From an uncultured Ruminiclostridium sp. (GTDB taxonomy: Bacteria > Bacillota > Clostridia > Oscillospirales > Ruminococcaceae), in contig CAJUFF010000017.1 in NCBI GenBank assembly GCA_910585505.1, positions 1-28,256 on the forward strand: a stretch of DNA of 28,256 nucleotides, written 5' to 3'. Positions 1 to 6,718 of the stretch are shown in pieces; the first letter of the stretch is position 1, and every line of letters begins with the position of its first letter. Position numbers and translations under genes: made by a program. The notes under the pieces were generated by a model. The model did no database searches, was not told the DNA's origin, and worked only from the letters and a program-made list of their open reading frames with translations.

Positions 1-10
1 TAATATTATA

Positions 11-352
11 TCATAATTCCGGAACTTTTTCCACTACTTTGGGGGTTGAGCCATAAAAATCATCAATATTTTCCGCCGATTTATCACGCCGTTTATCATA
101 AATACATTTAGACGCGTTTTTTACCGTTACGATCAGATAAGCCTTGATCTCCGTGTCTTTTAAGCGTTTTAGCTTAGAATAACCGTCTCTTATAATAATA
201 TTGTAAAACGCATCATGTACAGCGTCCTCTGCGTCAGTATCATTTCTTAAGATATTGTATGCTATTCTGAACATCATTTTTTCATATTTCGAGTATAACA
301 CCGTTATAAAGTCCTCATCTTCTGAAGTATTCACGGTCATGATGAAAAACAA
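11..352 (-). CDS. Sigma-70 family (ECF-like) sigma factor, region 2 only, probably frameshifted
   Basis: The 113-residue product matches sigma-70 region 2: an N-terminal helix with a YSKYEKMMFRIAY-type core, then DAEDAVHDAF, the classic region 2 signature that binds core polymerase and the -10 element. Region 4 (-35 recognition) is absent; ECF factors are usually 160-190 residues. After the stop codon at 11-13 a different frame reads on as NYDIIL, which resembles the usual start of the region 4 helix, so a single-base insertion near codon 110 is likely, although the rest lies outside the window. The start is TTG at 350-352 with an AAGGAG site upstream; an in-frame ATG at 338-340 is possible but is about 20 bases from that site. 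It is preceded by a consensus promoter (416-444). It may be a pseudogene, a sequencing error, or a natural region-2-only protein. Confidence 0.65.
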   Translation of the reverse strand: MFFIMTVNTSEDEDFITVLYSKYEKMMFRIAYNILRNDTDAEDAVHDAFYNIIIRDGYSKLKRLKDTEIKAYLIVTVKNASKCIYDKRRDKSAENIDDFYGSTPKVVEKVPEL

Positions 353-415
353 ATTATTAACACTCCTTCATTTATCCATAAAAAGATTTATTTAATAATT
401 ATAATAATTTTGTTT

Positions 416-444
416 AGTATAGCATTTTAAAATACATATGTCAA
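416..444 (-). promoter_or_regulatory. Promoter of the truncated sigma factor gene
   Basis: On the minus strand TTGACA (439-444) is followed after exactly 17 bases by TATACT (416-421), a near-perfect vegetative sigma-A promoter. The predicted start lies about 55-60 bases before the TTG start codon. The promoter suggests that the gene was or still is expressed despite its short reading frame. Confidence 0.75.
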
Positions 445-480
445 TATATTTTATAAAATTTTACAAAATTTCAGGAATTT

Positions 481-508
481 TAAAAAACGGCAACGTTTCC
501 GATTTTTA
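481..508. promoter_or_regulatory. 28-bp imperfect palindrome, LacI-type operator candidate
   Basis: The stretch reads almost the same on both strands, with a CGGCAACGTTTCCG core (488-501) and A/T-complementary flanks; only two symmetric position pairs mismatch. The AACGTT centre is typical of LacI/GalR-family operators. It lies about 40 bases upstream of the -35 of the sigma factor promoter. No cognate regulator is in the window, so the function is inferred. Confidence 0.4.
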
Positions 509-521
509 ATTGTTTACATTA

Positions 522-579
522 TATACTAATTCCCGATCTACAACAAAATTTGCCTATACTTTGATCGGGAATTAGTATA
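522..579. repeat. Perfect 17-bp inverted repeat around a 24-bp spacer
   Basis: Arms 522-538 and 563-579 are exact reverse complements (TATACTAATTCCCGATC and its complement). The spacer contains a further TATACT. No T-run follows either arm and no gene ends here, so it is not an obvious terminator. It could be a very small mobile-element remnant, a recombination site or a large operator. Confidence 0.55.
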
Positions 580-619
580 AGGCGTAGAAAAAGTTATATT
601 ATACAAATTCTCTCCACTT

Positions 620-686
620 TTGTAACTGAATTGTAAACGAATTGTAACCGTTTTGTAATTGCATTTTTCGCTGCGCCGAGTATAAT
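620..686 (+). promoter_or_regulatory. Activator-type promoter: four TTGTAA repeats every 11 bp, then TATAAT
   Basis: TTGTAA occurs at 620, 631, 642 and 653, exactly 11 bases (one helical turn) apart. The last copy abuts the place where a -35 box should be, and TATAAT follows at 681-686. No good -35 hexamer is present. Direct repeats with an 11-bp period placed over the -35 are the hallmark of OmpR/PhoB-family response-regulator sites, such as Pho boxes. This promoter would drive the secreted protein gene at 983 through a leader of about 290 bases. Confidence 0.6.
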
Positions 687-772
687 ATTAAGCAGAGAGA
701 AAATTTATAAAATAAAACCGGCGGAAGAAAAAACGCGACTGTTTTTAAAGGCTTGTACATATAAATATATAA

Positions 773-932
773 GAACCTGTCCACATAGGAATTGGCACGC
801 GTCTTTTTGGCACATTTTACCGATGACTGCGTTAAAATTTCTTGACTTGCGACAGCAAGCCTGCAAAATTTTGCCTTGTCCCCGGCAAAATCTGCTCAAA
901 AATCCATGCACCATTCTTATGTGGACAGGTTC
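773..932 (+). repeat. 160-bp fold-back (MITE-like) element, family 1 copy A
   Basis: The ends are perfect inverted repeats (GAACCTGTCCACATA at the left, its complement at the right) and TAA lies directly outside both ends (770-772 and 933-935), which suggests a 3-bp target duplication. The inside is an imperfect palindrome with a central hairpin CTTGC-GACA-GCAAG. A second copy at 20553-20712 aligns without gaps, with about 124 of 160 positions identical by eye. It lies in the predicted 5' leader of the gene at 983. No transposase is in the window. The reading frame crossing it (823-1083) has no matching ribosome site and is judged non-coding. Confidence 0.8.
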
Positions 933-982
933 TAAAAGATTTAAAAAGTCGAAAGGTCACCGAGGAAAGAAGGTAAGGAAAA

Positions 983-1399
983 ATGAAAAGAACTGTTTTC
1001 GGAGCTATGCTGATGGTTTTCGGCGCGCTGATGTTTGTTACGGCCACCACCCTTTTTGCGGTATCCGCTCAGGGAAACGATGAATATGCTGCGTCATCCG
1101 CCGTCGTAACCGAGACCGCAAAGACGGAAAGCAAGGTTTACGCAGGAAACTACTATCTTAACGGCGATACGGAAAAAGATTTAATTACCCTTACGGAAAA
1201 CGAAATTATCTTTTCCGACGGCACCGCCGAAAAGTATGCTTTCACCGTATGGAAGGATATGCCTGAAACCGATGAGGCGAGCGGTTATATAAATTATGTG
1301 GATTACTGTTTTCTTAAAATAGGAAACGAAAAGATAAGCTATGATCCCGCCGCCAAGGAGATAATTTTCGATAACGTCGTTTATGGAATGGTGAATTGA
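983..1399 (+). CDS. Small secreted or membrane-anchored protein of unknown function
   Basis: The product has 138 residues. It begins with MKR and a hydrophobic stretch over residues 5-28 that fits a signal peptide or a single membrane anchor, with a possible cleavage after a VSA-type site near residue 29. The rest is a soluble domain of about 95 residues rich in acidic and beta-forming residues, ending in a repeated pattern of short strands (NEIIFSDGTAEKY, KEIIFDNVVYGMVN) that suggests a small beta-barrel or lipocalin-like fold. A GGAAAGAAGGTAAGG ribosome site precedes the ATG. I do not recognise the family. Its promoter carries a response-regulator-like repeat array and its leader holds a fold-back element, so it is probably regulated by an external signal. 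A terminator follows at 1497. Confidence 0.75.
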   Translation: MKRTVFGAMLMVFGALMFVTATTLFAVSAQGNDEYAASSAVVTETAKTESKVYAGNYYLNGDTEKDLITLTENEIIFSDGTAEKYAFTVWKDMPETDEASGYINYVDYCFLKIGNEKISYDPAAKEIIFDNVVYGMVN

Positions 1400-1496
1400 T
1401 ACTAATAAATATGAAATACCGAATAAGAGGAAATCCTCCAATCAAACGGAGTTTTATATATATCAGATAAAACTTTCGGCAAAAAAGCACAAAGAT

Positions 1497-1556
1497 AACG
1501 CAGTATATGTTTCCGTAAAGCCAACCACGGAAAAGCCGCTGCGTTTTCTTTGTTTA
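1497..1556 (+). terminator. Rho-independent terminator after the secreted protein gene
   Basis: A two-part stem (AACGCAG with CTGCGTT, and inside it TTTCCGT with ACGGAAA) is followed by TTTCTTTGTTT. It separates the gene at 983 from the citrate synthase promoter. Confidence 0.7.
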
Positions 1557-1591
1557 TTCGACATTTTTTTCTTAAATTTCACATATATTTT

Positions 1592-1620
1592 TTGACAAAA
1601 ACAAAAGTTTGTGTTATACT
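1592..1620 (+). promoter_or_regulatory. Promoter of citrate synthase
   Basis: TTGACA (1592-1597), 17 bases, then TATACT (1615-1620): a near-consensus sigma-A promoter. Confidence 0.8.
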
Positions 1621-1798
1621 GTAAAGGAAATCATGCAAAAACGGCTTCATGAATATCATTGTGCTGCTTTTCAAGTGGTAATGTACAGAAAGAAAAAGTG
1701 ATTTTTAAAGAAGCGGAACGATATCGATTTTCAATCAAAGTACGGACGTGTTTCTTCGTCAATCGGGAATCGGTATAAAAGAAAGGAAGGTAATTTTT
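1621..1798 (+). other. Long 5' leader of citrate synthase
   Basis: About 170 bases separate the promoter from the ATG. I see only small palindromes, such as CGATATCG near 1721-1728, and no terminator-antiterminator pair or known riboswitch core. A frame starting at 1748 runs into the gene, but the strong GAAAGGAAGG ribosome site fits the ATG at 1799. Confidence 0.4.
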
Positions 1799-3169
1799 AT
1801 GAATTGCAGCTACAATACGGATCACGTACAGCCGGAGATTGAAAGACTTACCGATATTTGTGTCGGCAACGGACAGATCGACCCTTCCCTCTACGGAAAA
1901 TACGAGGTGAAAAGGGGTCTGAGAGACCTGAACGGAAAGGGTGTGCTTACCGGTCTCACTGATATTTCCGAAATAAGAGCGTCCAAAACCGTGGACGGTG
2001 TTTCCGTTCCCTGCGAAGGACGGCTGTTTTACCGTGGAATCGACGTAAAGGACATTATAAAAGGTTTTATCGCCGAAAAGCGGTATGGCTTTGAAGAGGT
2101 AAGCTATCTTCTTATTTTCGGGGCGCTGCCCACAAAGGAGGAGCTAAAAAGCTTTAAAGATGTGCTTAACGAGCTTATGACCCTTCCCACGAATTTTATA
2201 AGGGACGTCATAATGAAGGGACCTAGCGACGATATGATGAACAGCCTTGCCAGAAGCGTTCTGACCCTTCACAGCTACGATGACAACGCCAACGACACAA
2301 GCCTCCCCAATGTTTTGAGACAATGCCTTAAGCTCATAGCCCTTTTTCCCATGCTTTCGGTTTACGGGTATCAGGCATACAACTTCTACATTGAAAAACA
2401 GAGTCTCTTTATACATCAGCCCAACACATCGCTATCCACGGCGGAAAATATTCTTCACCTGCTGCGCCCCGACAGCAAGTATACGGAGCTTGAAGCTCAC
2501 GTGCTTGACATAGCTCTGGTGCTTCACGCCGAGCATGGCGGCGGCAATAACTCCACCTTCACAACTCACGTTGTGACCAGCTCCGGCACCGATACATATT
2601 CCGCGATAGCCGCGGCCTTATGCTCCCTTAAGGGACCCAAGCACGGCGGAGCGAATCTTAAGGTAATGAAAATGTTTGAGGATCTTAAGAAATGCGTAAA
2701 GGACTGGAAGGACGACGAGGAGATAAGCGCTTATTTGGAAGCGCTGTTGGATAAAAGGGCGTTTGACAATGCGGGACTTATTTACGGTATGGGTCACGCC
2801 GTCTATTCAATTTCCGATCCCCGCGCAGAAGTGTTCAGGGGATATGTGGAGCAGCTTTCCAAGGAAAAGGGGCTTGAGGAGGAGTATCGCCTGTACGCCA
2901 AGATCGCCGAGCTTGCACCCAAAATAATATATGCAAGGAAAAAGATTTATAAAGGCGTAAGCCCCAACGTGGACTTTTACAGCGGATTTGCTTACAGTAT
3001 GCTGGGACTTCCTCTGGAGCTTTACACACCTATTTTCGCGGTAGCCAGAATCAGCGGTTGGAGCGCTCACAGAATGGAGGAGCTGATAAACGCCGGTAAG
3101 ATTATCAGGCCGGCGTATAAGAGCATCAGCGATGAAAAGGAATACATCTGTCTCGGCGACCGAAAATAA
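1799..3169 (+). CDS. gltA: Citrate (Si)-synthase
   Basis: Condenses acetyl-CoA and oxaloacetate to citrate, the first step of the TCA cycle. In fermentative anaerobes this feeds a partial pathway to 2-oxoglutarate and glutamate. The 456-residue product covers the full family. The catalytic residues are visible: His in GPKHGGAN (about residue 282), His in GMGHAVYS (about 333) and Asp in NVDFYSG (about 392), plus the AEHGGG substrate-binding His (about 246). It is somewhat longer than the 370-430 residues of many family members, with an N-terminal extension, as seen in clostridial homologues annotated citrate/2-methylcitrate synthase. ATG at 1799 is chosen over the in-frame start at 1748 because GAAAGGAAGG stands at correct spacing. 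It is monocistronic, with its own promoter and terminator; no aconitase or isocitrate dehydrogenase is adjacent. Confidence 0.95.
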   Translation: MNCSYNTDHVQPEIERLTDICVGNGQIDPSLYGKYEVKRGLRDLNGKGVLTGLTDISEIRASKTVDGVSVPCEGRLFYRGIDVKDIIKGFIAEKRYGFEEVSYLLIFGALPTKEELKSFKDVLNELMTLPTNFIRDVIMKGPSDDMMNSLARSVLTLHSYDDNANDTSLPNVLRQCLKLIALFPMLSVYGYQAYNFYIEKQSLFIHQPNTSLSTAENILHLLRPDSKYTELEAHVLDIALVLHAEHGGGNNSTFTTHVVTSSGTDTYSAIAAALCSLKGPKHGGANLKVMKMFEDLKKCVKDWKDDEEISAYLEALLDKRAFDNAGLIYGMGHAVYSISDPRAEVFRGYVEQLSKEKGLEEEYRLYAKIAELAPKIIYARKKIYKGVSPNVDFYSGFAYSMLGLPLELYTPIFAVARISGWSAHRMEELINAGKIIRPAYKSISDEKEYICLGDRK

Positions 3170-3197
3170 TATTGCTTTTTGTAATGTTGCAAGTATT

Positions 3198-3241
3198 ATG
3201 AAATTTCTTCATGTGCGGTGTTCGGCCGCGGGAAATTTCAT
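3198..3241 (+). other. Stem-loop just downstream of citrate synthase
   Basis: ATGAAATTTC (3198-3207) and GAAATTTCAT (3232-3241) pair perfectly, with an inner GCGG/CCGC stem. No U-run follows, so it is not a terminator by itself; it may protect the 3' end of the transcript ahead of the terminator at 3262. Confidence 0.45.
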
Positions 3242-3261
3242 TATAAGGAAAAAACAAATAT

Positions 3262-3307
3262 AAAAGACCGTAATTTCCGCATAAAGGAAGATTACGGTCT
3301 TTTTTTC
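3262..3307. terminator. Bidirectional terminator between convergent gltA and addA
   Basis: AAAAGACCGTAATTTCC pairs with GGAAGATTACGGTCTTTT across a 7-base loop. T-rich tails occur on both strands, so it can end transcription from citrate synthase (plus) and addA (minus). Confidence 0.9.
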
Positions 3308-3320
3308 TGTACGGAATTTG

Positions 3321-6300
3321 TCACAGCATAATTTCCGCCGCAAGCGAAAACCCGTACAGCCAGCACTCCTTAACCCTTTTCCCCAACATTTCCTCCAGCG
3401 CCTTTTTATAAATGCTCAGTTGCCCCGCATACTTTTCCTTAAGCTCCCGCAGGGATATGCCCTTGTTGGTTTTGTAGTCAATCAGTACTATTCCGTCGTC
3501 CTCTTCAAAAAACATATCCGCTATACCCTGTATAAAGGATAAATCTTCGTTATCGGGGAAGGGTGCGCCGGTTCCGTTTACGGTGGTAAAAAGCTTAAAT
3601 TCCCTTGTGATTTTTCCCGAAGCGGCGGCGCGGCGGCAGAGGGAGCTGTCCATAAAGCTTTGTATCTCCTCTGCGCTGACCGCGTTTTTTTCCTTTTCGG
3701 TTATTATGTTTTCCTTAAGCAGCCGCCGAAGCTCCGATTCCGCGTCGGAGACGGAAAAGTCGATGTGCTCCATAACACAATGATAAATATCGCCCAGCTC
3801 CTTTCCGCTGATTGGCGCTCCCTCCTTCATAAACAACGGGGTTCCGGTGTAGAAAGCGGAGGTAATATTGTCCTCTCCGCCTGTACCTCCGCTTTCAGGG
3901 GAAACGCCCAAGGCGGTGGCTGTGAATTTGGCAGGGGTTACGGTGGCTTTTTCGTAGGGATACTTGTAGAGAAGGTTTTTCCTCAGCCTTTCCGCGTCGG
4001 GCAGAACGGCTTTGCGGGGCGCTTGCTCCGCTGCCCCAGCGGGGGAAACATCCTCGTCCGTCGGTATTCTTACGGTCTTTATTTTTTCTTTTGTCTGAGG
4101 TAATCTGTCGGTCATGAAAGCGAAGTAGCTTTCGGAGCTGGCAAAAACATTCGAGCTTTCGTCCACTCTGTTTTCTCCCTTGCCCTTATTCGCTTTCGGT
4201 TTGTTTTCGGCGGTAATAATAAGCTTTTCTTCCGCTCTTGTCAGCGCCACGTAAAAAAGGCGCAGCCCCTCTCCCGACGACCTGTCGGCGTAATCCTTTT
4301 CCAACGCGCGGTGTGAGGCGGTTTCGGCTCTTATTCCCGTCTCGTAGTCGCACACCAACGCTCCCAGCCCTTTTTCGGAGTCAAAAATAAAATCTTTATA
4401 GGCGTCGGTTTTATTGGGTTTTTTATTGATCCCAGATACGAAAACCACAGGGAATTGAAGCCCCTTGGATTTATGTACGGTCATAAGCTTTACCGAGTTT
4501 TCCTCCCGTTCCTTGACCGTAGCCTGCTCCATCTCAAGTTTACTCCTGCTGATTTTCTTCATAAAGGTAAGAAATTCGGCGGGAACGGGGTTGCCTTTCG
4601 CGTAGTGAAGAAGCAGCTTGAGGTTTTCCTCTCTTTCCCTCCCGCTGTACCCGGCTCTCATTATCAGCGGCAGCATGGTGATTTCGTAAATTTTCTGAAT
4701 AAGGTCGTAGGTTACGCTGTTTGAGGCGGTTTTTCGCAAGAGCTTCATATCCGCGTCAAATTTTGCAGCTTTTTCGGCTGTTTTTTTATCGTTTGAGCAA
4801 ATAAGCTTGGTTATGTTGGAGTACAGGCTTGAGGGCGCTTTTCCTGCCAGTCTCAGATTAGCCACATCCTCGGCGGTAAAGCCGTATATCGGCGACATCA
4901 ACGCCTTGACGGTCTCGGCGTCGTTGTTGGGACGGAGCGCTGCGCTGAATATGGCTAAAGCGAGTTCCGTTTCGGTAAGGTCGGTAAAGTGCCTTTCTCC
5001 TTCTGAAACACACGGAATGCCGTACTCCTCAAACACCTTCCGAAATTCCACACAGTCCCTGTTGGTGCGCAAAAGCACGGCAAAATCCCCGAACCCGCAT
5101 TTTCTTTCCTCTTTACCCCTTTCGTGCACGGTAAATCCTTCGTTTACCATCTGTATTATCCGCTTCGCAACGTATTTTTCCTCGCGGCATTGGTCGTTCT
5201 CGCTTTTTCCCCCACGCAAAACATTTATAGTAATAAATTCCGCGATGTTCTTATCCTCGGATTTTATCCCGCGCCCCGCTTTCATATCCTCCCATGGGCA
5301 CCCTTCGGAAAAGGCATGGGGAAGCTCCGCTCCGCCGAAAACAGCGTTTACGGCGTCAATAACGTTTTCGCTGCTTCGGAAGTTGGTGTTAAGTTCAAGA
5401 CTGTTATACGCGGGGTTTTTGATAAGTCCCGCGAATATTTTGGGGTTCGCGCTGCGATAAGCGTAAATGCACTGCTTCACGTCGCCGACGAAGTAAAGGT
5501 TTTTATCTCCCCCTGAAAGTGTGCGGAATATTTCGTACTGTATATCGTTGCTGTCCTGAAATTCGTCCACGATTATACAATCGAACATTCCCTTTCCGCC
5601 GCCCTGTCTTACCGCCTTAAGAGCGTTTTTTTCAAGGTCGGAAAAATCCAACACTCCTTCCGCCCTTTTAATCTTTTCGTACTCCTTTTCATACAGCTCG
5701 GTCACTTCTCTGAGCAGCCCGAAGGCGATTTCTGTTTCCGCCGCGTCGCTTTTGTAATTTGCCGCCGCTGAAAGTCCGAGGGCACATTTTTCGTACAGAG
5801 ATACGATCTCTTCCTTCTTTTCCTTAAAGCCGCCCTCCTTAAGCGCCTTGCTTCTCGCTGCGGGAGAAGTTCCGGGGTAGGCTTCCTTTACCGCCAGATA
5901 AGACTCCTTGAAATCGGATCTTTCAAGAGCTGCTTGGGCAGTCTCGGAGCGTTGGGCAATGAAGCCGAAAAAGCTTCTGAAGTTTTCGGAGGAGGCCGAC
6001 CTGTCGGAGGGAAGCTCCTCAGCCGCGCTTCGGCAAAGCTCCGAAAGAGTTTTAAGATCCTTGGGAACCTCTTCGGTAAATTCTCTAACGTATTTGTCGA
6101 AATATTTTTCGGCGTCGCCGAAAACGCTTTCCTGCTCTGTCTTCCAGCCGTCGGGGTCGGGAATGTCGGACAGGAAGGAATGCAGCTTTTTTACTGAAAA
6201 AATTATGTCTTCTTTCTTGCCCAGTTTTTTAAAGAGCGTTTTTTTCTTCTCTTCGGAATAGCAGGTATAAATATGCTCGAAGGTTTTTTCCTCCGCTTTT

Positions 6301-6713
6301 TCCGAAAGAATATTAGCCCTTGTGGGATCGCATATCTTAAAGCCTTCGTCTATCTCGGGCAGCAGTCTTATGTTGTCTCTTACAAGGGACAGACAGAAGC
6401 TGCTTATGGTGGAAATGCGCGCGGAGGAAAGCCTTACCAGCTGCTCCCTTAAGAATTCGTTGTGAGGCGCGTTTTCCATAAGTGATTCCACTCTTTGGGA
6501 AAGCCTTTGCTTTAGCTCGGCGGCCGCTTTTTCCGTAAATGTGACCGCCGCAAGCCTGTCGGCGGGAACAGGCTTTTTTTCGTCCGAAATAAGCTTTGCT
6601 ATGTGCTCAACCAATACAAAGGTCTTTCCGCTTCCCGCCGACGCGGATACGCAGGCGGGCTCCGAAAGATCGTACTCTATGGCTTTTTTTTGCTCTTGTG
6701 TAAGTTCTGTCAT
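3321..6713 (-). CDS. addA: AddA, helicase-nuclease subunit of the AddAB complex
   Basis: AddA is the 3'-5' SF1A (UvrD-like) helicase and nuclease subunit of AddAB, the Gram-positive counterpart of RecBCD, which resects double-strand breaks to chi-like sites and prepares 3' ends for RecA. Visible motifs: Walker A SASAGSGKT (about residues 23-31), Walker B IIVDEFQDSN, VGDVKQCIYAYR, TVHKSKGLQFPVVF (motif V), LFYVALTRAEEKL (motif VI), and a C-terminal nuclease core with GIADMFFEEDDGIVLIDYKTNKG-type Asp and DYK residues. Length about 1130 fits the family (roughly 1100-1250). ATG at 6713 follows AAAGGTGAT at good spacing; a GTG at 6722, which would overlap the addB stop by four bases (GTGA), is the alternative. 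Translational coupling with addB is expected. Confidence 0.95.
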   Translation of the reverse strand: MTELTQEQKKAIEYDLSEPACVSASAGSGKTFVLVEHIAKLISDEKKPVPADRLAAVTFTEKAAAELKQRLSQRVESLMENAPHNEFLREQLVRLSSARISTISSFCLSLVRDNIRLLPEIDEGFKICDPTRANILSEKAEEKTFEHIYTCYSEEKKKTLFKKLGKKEDIIFSVKKLHSFLSDIPDPDGWKTEQESVFGDAEKYFDKYVREFTEEVPKDLKTLSELCRSAAEELPSDRSASSENFRSFFGFIAQRSETAQAALERSDFKESYLAVKEAYPGTSPAARSKALKEGGFKEKKEEIVSLYEKCALGLSAAANYKSDAAETEIAFGLLREVTELYEKEYEKIKRAEGVLDFSDLEKNALKAVRQGGGKGMFDCIIVDEFQDSNDIQYEIFRTLSGGDKNLYFVGDVKQCIYAYRSANPKIFAGLIKNPAYNSLELNTNFRSSENVIDAVNAVFGGAELPHAFSEGCPWEDMKAGRGIKSEDKNIAEFITINVLRGGKSENDQCREEKYVAKRIIQMVNEGFTVHERGKEERKCGFGDFAVLLRTNRDCVEFRKVFEEYGIPCVSEGERHFTDLTETELALAIFSAALRPNNDAETVKALMSPIYGFTAEDVANLRLAGKAPSSLYSNITKLICSNDKKTAEKAAKFDADMKLLRKTASNSVTYDLIQKIYEITMLPLIMRAGYSGREREENLKLLLHYAKGNPVPAEFLTFMKKISRSKLEMEQATVKEREENSVKLMTVHKSKGLQFPVVFVSGINKKPNKTDAYKDFIFDSEKGLGALVCDYETGIRAETASHRALEKDYADRSSGEGLRLFYVALTRAEEKLIITAENKPKANKGKGENRVDESSNVFASSESYFAFMTDRLPQTKEKIKTVRIPTDEDVSPAGAAEQAPRKAVLPDAERLRKNLLYKYPYEKATVTPAKFTATALGVSPESGGTGGEDNITSAFYTGTPLFMKEGAPISGKELGDIYHCVMEHIDFSVSDAESELRRLLKENIITEKEKNAVSAEEIQSFMDSSLCRRAAASGKITREFKLFTTVNGTGAPFPDNEDLSFIQGIADMFFEEDDGIVLIDYKTNKGISLRELKEKYAGQLSIYKKALEEMLGKRVKECWLYGFSLAAEIML

Positions 6714-6718
6714 GCTTA

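Noticed and set aside
620..658. TTGTAA array as a CRISPR or satellite
   Set aside because: The units are only 11 bp long with 5-bp gaps and sit at a promoter; regulator sites explain them better.
823..1083. 86-residue reading frame crossing the fold-back element before the secreted protein
   Set aside because: It is encoded mostly by the repeat, has no ribosome site and overlaps the real gene in another frame; a similar peptide from copy B only reflects DNA homology.
4807..5460. 217-residue plus-strand frame inside addA
   Set aside because: Ser/Leu-rich shadow of the AddA codons, no start signals.
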